From positions 1,240,001-1,304,000 of the forward strand of contig NZ_AKJN02000006.1 of NCBI RefSeq assembly GCF_000282315.2: a stretch of DNA of 64,000 nt, read 5' to 3'. Each line of letters opens with the position of its first letter. Positions within the stretch are counted from its first letter, which is position 1. The position numbers and the translations under genes were made by a program. The stretch is from Pseudomonas sp. GM41(2012) (GTDB lineage Bacteria > Pseudomonadota > Gammaproteobacteria > Pseudomonadales > Pseudomonadaceae). Of the stretch, positions 9,151 to 18,342 are shown piece by piece. The notes beneath the pieces are model-generated. The model saw only the letters and a program-made list of their open reading frames with translations, was not told the DNA's origin and did not search any database.

Positions 9151-10053
9151 TCACTGATCCGCAGACCCGGTAACGGCGAAAATGTTGCAGGGCACTTGAT
9201 ACAGAACATGCTCCGTCGTACTGCCCACCCATTTGCCCAGTCCCTTGCGATGTGCATTTCCCATGACGATCACATCGGCCCGGTGATGCGCTGCAAAGTC
9301 GGACAGCGCTTTGCCAGGTGGCCCTTCAACGAAGTGTTGTCGCTCAGTGGGCACACCGTAGTGGTCGGCCAATGCGATAAATGACTTTTGCAGTGACTTG
9401 CGCACATCGCTGCTGAAACCTGGCATCGTCACTGCACCAGCGCCTGCGTCGGATATATGTGTCCGCGATAGATCGTAGGCATGCAGTAGATGCAGTTCCG
9501 CGCTGCATTGCATTGACAATCCGTTCGCCGCCTGGATGATGCGGTCGTTGATGCCAGTGATCTGAGTCTCAGGTTGTGACGGATCGACTGCCGCCACTAC
9601 CACCCGCGGAAGTGGACACCTGATTTCGCTGACCAGATGCACAGCCACCGGACATTCACGCAACAGGTGCCAATCCAGAGGCGTAATGAAAACGCGTTTG
9701 AGCGCTGACTCGTGATGCACGTCCTTGATAACCAGTTCGGGCTGCATTTCTGCCACATGCCGAAGTATTTCTTGCAGCGCAGTTCGCGTAACAAGCACTT
9801 CGGTACTCACCATGACCCCGCGCTCGCGTATTAGATCGGCCTCATCCTTCAACCATTTTTCGTTCTCTTGCTGACAGGCCTCACGAAAACGTGCACCAGC
9901 GCTCTTCAAACCCAAGAGGCTGGAGTCTTCGATAAACACCGTGATGTGCAGCGCTGCGCCAGTGGCTTCGGCAATGGCGACAGCTCGCTCCAACGCCGGG
10001 GTATGACGCATGCCTGGACCGGCTATCAGAAAGAGTCGTTGATACTGGCTCAT
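9151..10053 (-). CDS. Universal stress protein with two Usp domains
   Basis: 300 residues forming two tandem UspA-like domains (about 3-145 and 155-298). The second ends with a nucleotide-loop pattern GNAHRKGLGKWVGSTTEHV, close to the ATP-binding G-x2-G-x9-G(S/T) consensus; the first lacks a clear version. It resembles E. coli UspE in layout. It probably helps survival under starvation or oxygen limitation. The start is supported by a perfect GGAGGTGTTAC ribosome site. It is monocistronic on the - strand, convergent with the DUF2950 gene. Confidence 0.9.
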   Translation of the reverse strand: MSQYQRLFLIAGPGMRHTPALERAVAIAEATGAALHITVFIEDSSLLGLKSAGARFREACQQENEKWLKDEADLIRERGVMVSTEVLVTRTALQEILRHVAEMQPELVIKDVHHESALKRVFITPLDWHLLRECPVAVHLVSEIRCPLPRVVVAAVDPSQPETQITGINDRIIQAANGLSMQCSAELHLLHAYDLSRTHISDAGAGAVTMPGFSSDVRKSLQKSFIALADHYGVPTERQHFVEGPPGKALSDFAAHHRADVIVMGNAHRKGLGKWVGSTTEHVLYQVPCNIFAVTGSADQ

Positions 10054-10154
10054 GTAACACCTCCAAACGTTCCGGGATATCTAGCTCCCCCAGCACTCTG
10101 GCCTGTCACACCACCGGCGATTTACTATCGCCTCAACAATCTGGATCGACACTA

Positions 10155-10220
10155 TCAATATACGCCTGGATTCCCGAGTTTGAAGCCATAGGCTTTGAGG
10201 ATGGCGTGGACCTCGCTCAT
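10155..10220 (-). CDS. Possible 21-residue ORF downstream of the SleB-like gene
   Basis: A short frame beginning MSEVHAILKAYGFKLGNPGVY and ending in TGA lies just after the SleB-like hydrolase gene on the same strand. The amino-acid pattern looks protein-like, and it could be a small peptide or the remnant of a decayed gene. There is no strong ribosome site. Its reality is uncertain. Confidence 0.2.
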   Translation of the reverse strand: MSEVHAILKAYGFKLGNPGVY

Positions 10221-10230
10221 GCGAACGTCC

Positions 10231-10851
10231 CTACTTCGCCGTCCCACCCCGCGGCTTGTAAAAAAGAAACATCGAGGTCTCGGTGGTCTTGATGTATTTC
10301 CTGGCCCAAGCGGGTTTCACTTTCCTGTCGTGGAAATACATCGCGCCGTGGGTTCGGTCGTTCAGTTGCTTGTTGAGCGCCTTGCGCGCGATTTCCTTGG
10401 CAATCGCGTATTGGGTTTCTTCCTGGACCTGATCCGAGCGCCCATCACACCACCACGAAAACTGACAATTTTTGCTTTCAGAACCCTGCTTGACCACGGC
10501 GCATACCGTGTCCGGAAAGCCCTCATGGCCCAAGCGGTTCATGACGACGCTGGCGACGGCTTCCATGTCGGCGGACGATTTGCCTTTGGACTCCCAATAG
10601 ATGGAGCGGGCCAGACAGGTGATCGCATCGTCCAGCGGCGACGCGCCGGCGGGATCGACGGCCTGAACTTCAGAGGTGGTGATGGTTTCGGACTTGGGCA
10701 CAGGGACTTCGGTGCCCTTCTCCGCAGCTTTTTGCTCCAGGACCTCGGCCTTGTCCTCAGCCACTTCCTTTTTTTGCTCCTGCTCAGACGCGATGGCCTG
10801 GCCGGCGAGAAGGGTTATTGCCAAGCAGGTGGCTATCCAGACAACTCGCAT
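10231..10851 (-). CDS. Cell wall hydrolase, SleB family
   Basis: 206 residues from the ATG at 10851; an in-frame GTG ten codons earlier has no better ribosome site. A signal peptide (MRVVWIATCLAITLLAGQAIAS) is followed by a charged coiled region rich in Glu/Lys (about 20-60) and the hydrolase_2 domain (about 80-195). That domain includes CLARSIYWESKGKSSADMEA with the likely catalytic Glu and CQFSWWCDGRSD. SleB-type enzymes are lytic transglycosylases cutting peptidoglycan in spore cortex; in Gram-negative non-spore formers they probably remodel the periplasmic wall. It is divergent from the CAP-domain gene, sharing a 175-nt promoter region. Confidence 0.88.
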   Translation of the reverse strand: MRVVWIATCLAITLLAGQAIASEQEQKKEVAEDKAEVLEQKAAEKGTEVPVPKSETITTSEVQAVDPAGASPLDDAITCLARSIYWESKGKSSADMEAVASVVMNRLGHEGFPDTVCAVVKQGSESKNCQFSWWCDGRSDQVQEETQYAIAKEIARKALNKQLNDRTHGAMYFHDRKVKPAWARKYIKTTETSMFLFYKPRGGTAK

Positions 10852-11026
10852 GATCGACCCTTCGGACGGAACCGGAAGCACGCCGAACCGGCGACTTTGC
10901 TTGATTGTAGTTGCCAGAATTCATTCCAGCAGACGGACAAAAAAACTGTCGTCGGGCGTGAAAAGTCATTGCGCTCGCGGGGGTGAAATCGCGCATCATG
11001 GGCGCAGTCAGCTCAAGGGGAATTCC

Positions 11027-11878
11027 ATGCGCTTCAAATCATCTGCTATGCGTCTTGCCACGTTGTCACTGGGGATGTTGTTCGCCGTGAATGCATTGGC
11101 GGCCGACGAGAAACAACTGATTGATTCGATCAACCTCTACCGCAGCCAGGTGCAGCGCTGCGCAGGTCAGGTCTCGCAGGAACTGCCACCGCTGGCCGGC
11201 GACCCACGGCTGGCGCTGAACGCCAACAGCGTCGGCAATCTGCAACAGGCAATGGCCAGCGCGGGTTATCCGATGAAGAATGTACAGGCGATCAGCCTGT
11301 CCGGGCCGCGTGATGCTCCATCGGCGATGAAAGCCATTCAGGAAAGCTTTTGCCAGATCGTGCTGGACCCGCAATTCGTCGATGTCGGCGTCAGCCATCA
11401 GGACCGCGAGTGGCGCATCGTGCTGGCGCGTCCACTGTTGAGCGCTCGCCTGGGCGACTGGCAGGCGGAAGGCCAGAAGCTGCTGGCCGAGCTCAACGTC
11501 GTACGCAGCCAACCGCGCCAGTGCGGCACGCAATCCTTTGCCGCCACCACGCCACTGGCCTGGAACGCCGCGCTGGCGACGGCGGCCGAGGAGCACGCCC
11601 GGTCAATGGCCAACAACAATTACTTCGATCACAAGGACCGCGATGGTCGCATGCCGGGTGACCGGGCTGAATTGGCCGGTTACAGCGGCGGGCAGGTCGG
11701 CGAGAACATCGCTGCCGGCCAGGACACCGTGCGCAAGGTGGTCGATGGCTGGGTGTCCAGCGCCGGTCACTGCGCGAACCTGATGAACCCACAGTACCGG
11801 GAGTTGGGCGCGGCCTATGCGGTTGATCCGAAGAGTGATCCGGGGATTTACTGGACGGCGATGTTCGGGGCGCAATAA
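11027..11878 (+). CDS. CAP (SCP/PR-1) domain-containing secreted protein
   Basis: 283 residues from the ATG at 11027 behind AAGGGGA. A signal peptide (about 1-25, ending ALAAD) precedes an N-terminal region with two cysteines, then a CAP domain (about 145-282). CAP hallmarks are HARSMANNNYFDHKDRDGRMPGDR, GENIAAGQ, and CANLMNPQYRELGAAY, supplying the His/Glu cavity residues. The function of bacterial CAP proteins is poorly defined; extracytoplasmic binding or proteolytic roles are proposed. A rho-independent terminator follows immediately. Confidence 0.9.
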   Translation: MRFKSSAMRLATLSLGMLFAVNALAADEKQLIDSINLYRSQVQRCAGQVSQELPPLAGDPRLALNANSVGNLQQAMASAGYPMKNVQAISLSGPRDAPSAMKAIQESFCQIVLDPQFVDVGVSHQDREWRIVLARPLLSARLGDWQAEGQKLLAELNVVRSQPRQCGTQSFAATTPLAWNAALATAAEEHARSMANNNYFDHKDRDGRMPGDRAELAGYSGGQVGENIAAGQDTVRKVVDGWVSSAGHCANLMNPQYRELGAAYAVDPKSDPGIYWTAMFGAQ

Positions 11879-11896
11879 GTTCGGGACGCCCGATAG

Positions 11897-11937
11897 AAAA
11901 AAACCGGAACCCTGTCATGGGGCTCCGGTTTTTTTTT
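11897..11937 (+). terminator. Rho-independent terminator after the CAP gene
   Basis: The stem AAACCGGAACCC pairs with GGGGCTCCGGTTT (one mismatch) around a short TGTCAT loop, and is followed by a run of T residues. The A-run on the other side means it may also stop the convergent cio transcript. Confidence 0.85.
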
Positions 11938-11947
11938 GCAGTGATCG

Positions 11948-12103
11948 TCAGTGGGTACTCATCCCGGCCGCCTGCATCAACAATCGCAATGCCCCCGCCA
12001 CGACACCCAACGCCAGCACACTGCCCAGCCAGATCAACACAAGCCACCCGAGGCGCCGATACCAGCGCGCGGGTTCAGGTTGACGCGATTTAATGGTAGC
12101 CAT
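11948..12103 (-). CDS. DUF2474 family small membrane subunit of the cio operon
   Basis: A 51-residue protein with one transmembrane helix (about 19-44, LGWLVLIWLGSVLALGVV), a basic N-terminus and the ending MSTH. Its ATG overlaps the end of cioB by 14 nt. DUF2474 genes are typically found after cydB/cioB in proteobacteria and encode a single-helix accessory subunit analogous to CydX/CydZ that would stabilise the bd-type oxidase. The family match is by size, position and the Trp-Tyr-Arg-Arg start of the helix. Confidence 0.8.
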   Translation of the reverse strand: MATIKSRQPEPARWYRRLGWLVLIWLGSVLALGVVAGALRLLMQAAGMSTH

Positions 12104-13106
12104 CACCGATCCTCACTTTGCCGCGGAACACGTAGTAGCTCCAGCAGGTGTACATCAGGATGATCGGGAGAATGAACAGGGCCCCGATCAAAATGAACAA
12201 CTGGCTGGAGGGTGGTGACGCCGCAGCCCACAGGCTGATCGACGGTGGCACGATGTTCGGCCAGACGCTGAACGCCAGCCCGATGTAACCCAAGAACACG
12301 AGCATCAAGGTGAAGGCGAACGGCCAATGGGTGTGGCGTTGACGCAAAGTTCTGAGCAGCCCGAACATCGCCAGCAAAGCCAGTACCGCCAACGCACCGA
12401 ACACCGCCAGGTGCGCATGGGCAAACCAGCGGGTTGCAATCTCCGGGTGCAGGACTGGCGTCCAGACGCAGATCACCCCGATCACCGCCAACAACAGCCA
12501 GGCCAGCGGCCGGGTGAACAGGCGCATCCGCGATTCCAGCATGCCCTCGGTCTTGACCAGCAACCAGGTACTGCCCAGCAACGCGTAAGCGACGACCAGA
12601 CCAAAACCGCAGAACAACGGAAACGGTGCCAGCCAGTCCAGCGTGCCGCCGGCGAACTGTCGATCGACCACCGGGATGCCGGCAATGTAAGTGCCGATGA
12701 CCACACCTTGGGAGAACGTCGCCAACAGCGAACCGCCGATAAACGCCAAGTCCCAGATGTGGCGCTTTTCAGGGCTGGCCTTGAAGCGAAACTCAAATGC
12801 CACGCCGCGAAAAATCAACCCGCACAACATCAGGATCAGCGGCAGGTACAACGCTTCCAGAATCACCGAATACGCCAGCGGAAACGCGCCATACAGGGCC
12901 GCGCCACCCAGCACCAGCCAGGTCTCGTTGCCGTCCCAGACCGGCGCGACGGTGTTCATCATCACATCGCGTTCCCGTACATCCGGGATCAAGGGGAACA
13001 GGATGCCCAACCCCAGATCGAACCCGTCCATGATCACGTACATCATCACGCCGAAGGCGATGATCACGCCCCAGATCAACGATAAATCGATACCTTGAAT
13101 ACCCAT
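12090..13106 (-). CDS. cioB: Cytochrome bd-type ubiquinol oxidase subunit II (cyanide-insensitive oxidase)
   Basis: 338 residues with about nine transmembrane helices. The family signature WDGNETWLVLGGAALYGAFPLAYS is near residue 55-80, where Trp, Asp, Glu and Trp are conserved. It is subunit II of a bd-type quinol oxidase in the inner membrane that reduces oxygen to water. It begins 17 nt after cioA ends and overlaps the DUF2474 gene, giving the usual cioA-cioB-small-subunit operon. The naming as Cio rather than Cyd follows from the short Q-loop of the partner. Confidence 0.93.
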   Translation of the reverse strand: MGIQGIDLSLIWGVIIAFGVMMYVIMDGFDLGLGILFPLIPDVRERDVMMNTVAPVWDGNETWLVLGGAALYGAFPLAYSVILEALYLPLILMLCGLIFRGVAFEFRFKASPEKRHIWDLAFIGGSLLATFSQGVVIGTYIAGIPVVDRQFAGGTLDWLAPFPLFCGFGLVVAYALLGSTWLLVKTEGMLESRMRLFTRPLAWLLLAVIGVICVWTPVLHPEIATRWFAHAHLAVFGALAVLALLAMFGLLRTLRQRHTHWPFAFTLMLVFLGYIGLAFSVWPNIVPPSISLWAAASPPSSQLFILIGALFILPIILMYTCWSYYVFRGKVRIGDGYH

Positions 13107-13123
13107 GACTCAACTCCCCTTCT

Positions 13124-14545
13124 TCAATGGACGCGAGCGTCGGTTTCGAGGGTTTCGGCGTCGGCGGACAGCGGCCTGCGCGGCGTGATCACCTGACCGA
13201 AAGCGTCGCCACCCGGATGTTCGTGATGCGGTTGCGGCCCTTTGCGCACCAGTTTCATCATGTAGCCGATCCCCACCGTGAACACCGAGAAGTAGATCAA
13301 CACAAACAGCGCCAACGAAATGCTCAACTGCATGGCGGTGTGATGAGAGGCGGCATCGGCGGTTCTCATCAGGCCATACACCACCCAGGGTTGGCGCCCC
13401 ACTTCCGTGGTGATCCAGCCGGCCAGCATGGCGATCAGACCGCTTGGCCCCATCCACAGCACGAAGCGCAGGAACCCGCGATTGCGATAAATCCCACCGC
13501 TGCGGCGCAACAGCAGGCCCAGCGCGCCGGCAAGAATCATCAACATGCCAAGGCCAGCCATGACGCGGAAACTCCAGAAGATAATCGTCGCGTTGGGCCG
13601 ATCCTCTTTCGGGAAGCTTTTGAGCGCGGGGATCTGTTTGTCCAGGCTGTGGGTCAGGATCAGGCTGCCCAGGTACGGAATCTCCAGGGCGTAACGGGTT
13701 TTCTCGGCCTGCATGTCGGGGATACCGAACAGCACCAGCGGCGTCGGTTCGTCATTGTTGTTTTCCCAATGCCCTTCAATGGCGGCGATTTTCGCCGGTT
13801 GGTGCTCCAGGGTATTCAAGCCGTGGGCATCACCCACCACCGCCTGAATCGGGCAGACGATCAACGCCATCCACAACGCCATCGACAGCATCTTGCGCAC
13901 TTGTTTGGTGTCATTGCCGCGCAGCAGATGCCACGCCGACGACGAGCCGACAAAGAACGCGGTGGCCACGAACGCTGCAATCGCCATGTGCGCCAGACGG
14001 AATGGGAACGATGGGTTGAACACAATGGCCAGCCAATCCAGCGGCATGACCCGGCCGTCAACAATCTCGAAACCCTGAGGTGTTTGCATCCAGCTGTTGG
14101 ACGCGAGAATCCAGAACGTCGAAATCAACGTGCCGATCGCGACCATGACCGTCGAGAAGAAGTGCAAGCCGCGCCCTACCCGGTTCCAGCCAAACAACAT
14201 CACGCCGAGGAAACCGGCCTCAAGGAAGAATGCGGTGAGCACTTCGTAGGTCAGCAACGGGCCGGTGATGCTCCCGGCAAAGTCCGAGAAACGGCTCCAG
14301 TTGGTGCCGAACTCGTAGGCCATGACCAGCCCCGAGACCACGCCCATGCCGAAATTGACGGCAAAGATCTTCGACCAGAAATGGTAGAGATCACGGTAGG
14401 TGTCGTTGTGAGTCTTGAGCCAAAGCCCTTCAAGCACTGCCAGGAAACTGGCCAGGCCGATGGTGATGGCGGGAAAGATGATGTGGAACGAAACCGTGAA
14501 CGCGAATTGAATTCGCGCCAGGTCCAGTGCCTCCAGGTTAAACAT
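13124..14545 (-). CDS. cioA: Cytochrome bd-type ubiquinol oxidase subunit I (cyanide-insensitive oxidase)
   Basis: 473 residues from the ATG at 14545, preceded by GAGGATATTCATC; longer in-frame starts lack a ribosome site. It carries LARIQFAFTVSFHIIFPA at the first helix with a haem-ligand His, the GRQPWVVYG motif near the C-terminus, and a Q-loop clearly shorter than in E. coli CydA. This places it in the CioA type, which resists cyanide. It oxidises ubiquinol and holds the haems. The YdeP-like molybdoenzyme gene lies 137 nt upstream on the same strand. Confidence 0.93.
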   Translation of the reverse strand: MFNLEALDLARIQFAFTVSFHIIFPAITIGLASFLAVLEGLWLKTHNDTYRDLYHFWSKIFAVNFGMGVVSGLVMAYEFGTNWSRFSDFAGSITGPLLTYEVLTAFFLEAGFLGVMLFGWNRVGRGLHFFSTVMVAIGTLISTFWILASNSWMQTPQGFEIVDGRVMPLDWLAIVFNPSFPFRLAHMAIAAFVATAFFVGSSSAWHLLRGNDTKQVRKMLSMALWMALIVCPIQAVVGDAHGLNTLEHQPAKIAAIEGHWENNNDEPTPLVLFGIPDMQAEKTRYALEIPYLGSLILTHSLDKQIPALKSFPKEDRPNATIIFWSFRVMAGLGMLMILAGALGLLLRRSGGIYRNRGFLRFVLWMGPSGLIAMLAGWITTEVGRQPWVVYGLMRTADAASHHTAMQLSISLALFVLIYFSVFTVGIGYMMKLVRKGPQPHHEHPGGDAFGQVITPRRPLSADAETLETDARVH

Positions 14546-14646
14546 GATGAATATCCTCATCGATGCTGAAAAAAATGCGCCACACGGTCGGGCCACCGCC
14601 AGGCCGTTAGGCCTGCAGCCAACACGTGTTGAAAGGTTTTTCGGTG

Positions 14647-14679
14647 AACCCGGAGCGGCGTGGATGACCGCCCCGGTTT
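14647..14679. repeat. GC-rich hairpin between the molybdoenzyme gene and cioA
   Basis: AACCCGGAGCGG and CCGCCCCGGTTT form a nearly complete stem of about 11 bp around a 9-nt loop. No T-run follows in either direction, so it is not a standard intrinsic terminator. It could attenuate read-through from the molybdoenzyme gene into cioAB or stabilise the transcript end. Confidence 0.4.
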
Positions 14680-14682
14680 GAA

Positions 14683-17007
14683 CTACGCGACGGAAGACGT
14701 AATCACGTTACTCGCGCCCGCTTGCTCGAGCCGGATGGCGACGAACTTGGAAGTCGGGGTGTACGTACGGTCACCGTAACTTTCCAGCGGCACCAGCGGG
14801 TTGGTCTCCGGGTAGTACGCGGCCGCCTGGCCGGCCGGAATGTCATAGGCGATCAGGGTAAAACCGCTGACCCGACGCTCGCGATCATCGTCCCAGAGCG
14901 CCACCAGATCGACTTTCTGCCCCGGTTCGAAACCGAGTCGACGGATGTCTTGCTCGTTGGCAAACACCACATCGCGCATGCCGTAAACCCCGCGATAGCG
15001 ATCGTCCAGACCGTACAGCGTGGTGTTGTACTGATCGTGGGAGCGCATGGTCTGCAGGATCAGATGCGGCTTCACTTTCAGGTTGCGCACGCCTTCGCTG
15101 ATCAGATGTTCCGGCAGTACGCTCGGGATGAATCGGGCTTTGCCGGTCGCGGTTTTCCAGAGACGATTCGACGCGTCGTTCGGCATATGGAAACCACCCG
15201 GGTGCAGCAAGCGTTGATTGAAATCCTCGAAGCCGGGAATGGTGTCGGCAATCATGTTGCGGATGCGGCCGTAGTCACCAATGGCCCAGTTCCAGTCGAT
15301 CGGATGCTTGCCCAGTGTCGCCGCGGCGATCCCGGCAACGATCGCCGGTTCCGAACGCAGGTGTACCGACTTGGGTTTCAACTGACCATGGGAGATGTGG
15401 ATCATGCTGAAGGTGTCTTCCACGGTGACGCCTTGCGGCCCCTCGGCTTGCACGTCGATGTCGGTGCGGCCCAGGCACGGCAAGATCAGCGCTTCACGCC
15501 CGGTGACCAAATGGCTGCGGTTGAGCTTGGTCGCGATGTGCACCGTGAGGTCGCATTTGCGCAAGGCCGCATGGGTACGCGGCGTATCCGGGGTAGCCTG
15601 AGCGAAGTTGCCGCCCAGGGCGATAAACACTTTTGAAAGCCCCTGCTCCATCGCACCGATCGCCATCACGGTGTTGTGGCCATGCTCACGCGGCGGTTTG
15701 AACGAAAAGCGTTTTTCCAGCGCATCGAGCAATTCGACCGGCGCCAGTTCGTTGATGCCCATGGTGCGGTCGCCTTGCACGTTGCTGTGCCCGCGAACCG
15801 GCGACAGGCCAGCGCCGGGACGACCGACATTGCCGCGCAGCAACATCAGGTTGATGACTTCCTGCAGCATCGGCACCGAGTGCGTGTGTTGGGTCAAGCC
15901 CATCGCCCAGCACATGATCACGCGCTTGGCTTTGGCGTACATGCGTGCGGCCAGTTCGATGTCGGCCTGGGTCATGCCGGACTGCTGCTCGATGTGCGCC
16001 CAACTGGTCGCGTCGACTTCGGCCAGATAAGCCTCCATTCCCGAGGTGTGTTCGGCGATGAAGGCATGGTCAAACACAGGCTCGCCACCGCTGGCCTGCG
16101 CTTCGCGCTCCCACTGCAAAAGGAACTTGACCATACCGCGCATGACCGCCATGTCCCCGCCCAGCGCCGGACGGAAGTAGGCGGTGTTGGTCGGTTCGGA
16201 GCCGTTCATCAACATCTCGATCGGGTGTTGTGGATGCTGGAAACGCTCCAGCCCACGCTCTTTGAGCGGGTTGATGCAAATTACCTGCGCCCCGCGCTTG
16301 ACCGCCTCGCGCAGCGGTTCAAGCATCCGTGGGTGATTGGTGCCGGGGTTCTGGCCGATGACAAAGATCGCATCGGCATGCTCCAGATCGTCGAACACCA
16401 CGGTGCCTTTGCCCACGCCCAGGCTTTCAACCATGCTCACGGCACTGGCCTCGTGGCACATGTTGGAGCAGTCCGGAAAATTGTTGGTGCCGTAGGCCCG
16501 CACGAACAATTGGTAGAGAAATGCCGCCTCGTTACTGGCCCGACCCGAGGTATAGAACTCGGCCTGGTCCGGCGATTCCAGCGCATTGAGGTGCCGCGCG
16601 ATCAGGGCGAACGCTTCGTCCCATGTGGTTTCCACGTAATGATCGGTGGCGGCGTCATAGCGCATCGGATGGGTCAGTCGCCCCTGATACTCCAGCCAGT
16701 AATCGCTCTGCTCGGACAGCGTCGAGACGCTGTACTTGGCGAAAAAGGCCGGGTTGACCAGGCGACCGGTCGCTTCCCAGTTAACGGCCTTGGCACCGTT
16801 TTCACAGAACTTGACCATGCCGCTTTCCGGCGACTCACCCCACGCGCAACCCGGGCAGTCAAAGCCACCGTTCTGGTTGGTCTTGAGCATGGCGCGGATA
16901 TTTTTCAGGGCATTTTCACTGCCTAACCAGTTCTTGGTGACACTGATCAGCGCGCCCCAACCGGCGGCGGCGCCTTTGTAGGGTTTGTAACGGTCGACTT
17001 GAGACAT
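14683..17007 (-). CDS. FdhF/YdeP family molybdopterin oxidoreductase
   Basis: 774 residues from the ATG at 17007 after CGGAGAATTACC; the upstream start six codons earlier overlaps that site. It belongs to the bis-molybdopterin oxidoreductases related to formate dehydrogenase H, YdeP branch: GRASNEAAFLYQLFVRAYGTNN, CSNMCHEAS and GQNPGTNHPRML are typical. N-terminal cysteines are C51-x2-C54 and C68, not the classical four-cysteine Fe-S motif. No Tat signal is seen, so it is cytoplasmic. YdeP is linked to acid resistance in E. coli, but the reaction is unknown. It is divergent from moaA and flanked by cofactor genes. Confidence 0.9.
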   Translation of the reverse strand: MSQVDRYKPYKGAAAGWGALISVTKNWLGSENALKNIRAMLKTNQNGGFDCPGCAWGESPESGMVKFCENGAKAVNWEATGRLVNPAFFAKYSVSTLSEQSDYWLEYQGRLTHPMRYDAATDHYVETTWDEAFALIARHLNALESPDQAEFYTSGRASNEAAFLYQLFVRAYGTNNFPDCSNMCHEASAVSMVESLGVGKGTVVFDDLEHADAIFVIGQNPGTNHPRMLEPLREAVKRGAQVICINPLKERGLERFQHPQHPIEMLMNGSEPTNTAYFRPALGGDMAVMRGMVKFLLQWEREAQASGGEPVFDHAFIAEHTSGMEAYLAEVDATSWAHIEQQSGMTQADIELAARMYAKAKRVIMCWAMGLTQHTHSVPMLQEVINLMLLRGNVGRPGAGLSPVRGHSNVQGDRTMGINELAPVELLDALEKRFSFKPPREHGHNTVMAIGAMEQGLSKVFIALGGNFAQATPDTPRTHAALRKCDLTVHIATKLNRSHLVTGREALILPCLGRTDIDVQAEGPQGVTVEDTFSMIHISHGQLKPKSVHLRSEPAIVAGIAAATLGKHPIDWNWAIGDYGRIRNMIADTIPGFEDFNQRLLHPGGFHMPNDASNRLWKTATGKARFIPSVLPEHLISEGVRNLKVKPHLILQTMRSHDQYNTTLYGLDDRYRGVYGMRDVVFANEQDIRRLGFEPGQKVDLVALWDDDRERRVSGFTLIAYDIPAGQAAAYYPETNPLVPLESYGDRTYTPTSKFVAIRLEQAGASNVITSSVA

Positions 17008-17098
17008 GGTAATTCTCCGTGACAATGCACACAGGCTTCGACCTGATTAAGGTCTTTGTTCGATTGACGGAGAAAGAATATGAATGGGGATTAAATAT

Positions 17099-17109
17099 TG
17101 TCTAATCGC
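17099..17109 (-). promoter_or_regulatory. Shared GCGATTAGACA element upstream of the molybdoenzyme gene
   Basis: Read on the - strand this is GCGATTAGACA, the same element found upstream of moaA, moaB, the LysR gene and moaD. TTAGAC can act as a -35 hexamer, with TATTCT 19 nt downstream as a -10, in the direction of the molybdoenzyme gene. It lies in an AT-rich 331-nt divergent promoter region (17008-17338). Confidence 0.5.
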
Positions 17110-17247
17110 TATTTACGACTGCATTATCGATGACATCTATCATTAGTTTTTATCGTTAAAAATCATACAGTTAGAAATACATAAAACAACTTTCTCTGCT
17201 CAAACAAACCCTTCATCGACGCTGTCGATCAGCCGGTCATTAATAGT

Positions 17248-17280
17248 GATTGGACGCCCACTCTAGTTGCTCTTAGCCTG
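17248..17280 (+). promoter_or_regulatory. Candidate moaA promoter with shared element
   Basis: GATTGGACGC at 17248-17257 contains TTGGAC (-35-like, 17250-17255). An 18-nt spacer leads to TAGCCT (17274-17279), which keeps the TAnnnT core of a -10. The same element plus the same spacing and -10 recurs before moaD. The distance to the moaA ATG is about 60 nt. Confidence 0.5.
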
Positions 17281-17338
17281 CGCTCAACAGCTCCGTTAAT
17301 AGCGGAATACCCATTTCACGGATGCAGGTGAGGATGTC

Positions 17339-18337
17339 ATGTCAGAGCGAGTCTTGATCGATGGGTTCTCCAGGCGTGTGGACTATCTGCGGATGTCTGT
17401 CACCGACCGCTGCGATTTCCGTTGCGTGTATTGCATGGCTGAAGACATGCAGTTTCTGCCCCGCCAACGGGTACTGACCCTGGAAGAAATCTATCAACTG
17501 GCCGAGAGCTTCGTGGCGTTGGGCACCCGCAAGATCCGCCTCACGGGTGGCGAACCGCTGATCCGTCCGGGGGTGGTGCAACTGTGCGAAAAAATCGCCG
17601 CCCTGCCCGGCCTGCGTGAACTGTGCATGACCACCAATGGTTCGCAGCTGGGCAAGCTTGCAGCGCCCTTGTTCGAGGCCGGGGTCAAACGGCTCAACAT
17701 CAGCCTCGACAGCCTGGACCCGCAACGCTTCCGTGAGCTGACGCGCACCGGCGATCTGGCGCAAGTCATCAACGGCATCGACGCGGCCAACGCCGCGGGA
17801 TTTCGCCATACCAAACTCAATTGCGTGGTGATGAAGGGCCGTAACGACCATGAGATCAACGACCTCGTGAGCTTTGCCATCGACCGAAATCTCGACATTT
17901 CTTTCATCGAAGAAATGCCCCTGGGCACTATCCATGAACACAGCCGCGCCGAGTCGTTTTACGCAAGCAGCCAGGTACGAGAACGGATCGCTGAGCGCTA
18001 CACGTTGATCGAGTCCGCCGAGTCGACCCAAGGCCCGTCGCGCTACTGGCGCCTGGCCGAGGCACCGCAGATTCGCCTGGGGTTCATTTCCCCCCACAGC
18101 CACAACTTTTGTGGCACTTGCAATCGGGTTCGGTTGACGGTGGAAGGTCGTCTGCTGCTGTGTCTGGGTAATGAGCACGCCGTCGATCTCAAGGCCGTTT
18201 TGCGCAGCCATCCCGGCCAGCCCGAGCGCCTGGAAAAAGCCATTATCGACTCGATGAAACTCAAACCCTATCGGCACAATTTCGAAGTGAACGACGATGT
18301 CCAGGTGGTTCGCTTCATGAACATGACGGGCGGCTGA
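17339..18337 (+). CDS. moaA: GTP 3',8-cyclase MoaA
   Basis: 332 residues. The radical-SAM motif C25-x3-C29-x2-C32 (CDFRCVYC) and the C-terminal cluster motif C258-x2-C261-x13-C275 ([10 protein letters not shown] to LLLCLG) are both intact, and the protein ends in Gly-Gly as MoaA proteins do. It converts GTP to 3',8-cyclo-7,8-dihydro-GTP, the first step of molybdopterin synthesis. The ATG follows GGTGAGGATGTC. The bestrophin gene starts 5 nt after its stop. It is divergent from the YdeP-type molybdoenzyme, suggesting a dedicated cofactor supply. Confidence 0.96.
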   Translation: MSERVLIDGFSRRVDYLRMSVTDRCDFRCVYCMAEDMQFLPRQRVLTLEEIYQLAESFVALGTRKIRLTGGEPLIRPGVVQLCEKIAALPGLRELCMTTNGSQLGKLAAPLFEAGVKRLNISLDSLDPQRFRELTRTGDLAQVINGIDAANAAGFRHTKLNCVVMKGRNDHEINDLVSFAIDRNLDISFIEEMPLGTIHEHSRAESFYASSQVRERIAERYTLIESAESTQGPSRYWRLAEAPQIRLGFISPHSHNFCGTCNRVRLTVEGRLLLCLGNEHAVDLKAVLRSHPGQPERLEKAIIDSMKLKPYRHNFEVNDDVQVVRFMNMTGG

Positions 18338-18342
18338 ACACC

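Noticed and set aside
10195..10986. A 263-residue frame opposite the SleB-like gene
   Set aside because: Antisense shadow; the - strand gene has a signal peptide and a recognised hydrolase domain.
13127..14569. A 480-residue open frame on the + strand opposite cioA
   Set aside because: It is the antisense of a well-supported membrane protein in high-GC DNA; its composition is rich in His, Gln, Arg and Asp as expected from such shadows.
14647..14679. The hairpin after the molybdoenzyme gene as an intrinsic terminator
   Set aside because: No T-run follows the stem in either direction.
15676..16926. A 416-residue open frame opposite the molybdoenzyme gene
   Set aside because: Antisense shadow of a recognised YdeP-type gene; no domain or ribosome site.
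17026..17338. A molybdenum-cofactor riboswitch before moaA
   Set aside because: The distance from the candidate promoter to the ATG is only about 60 nt and no matching conserved hairpins were seen.
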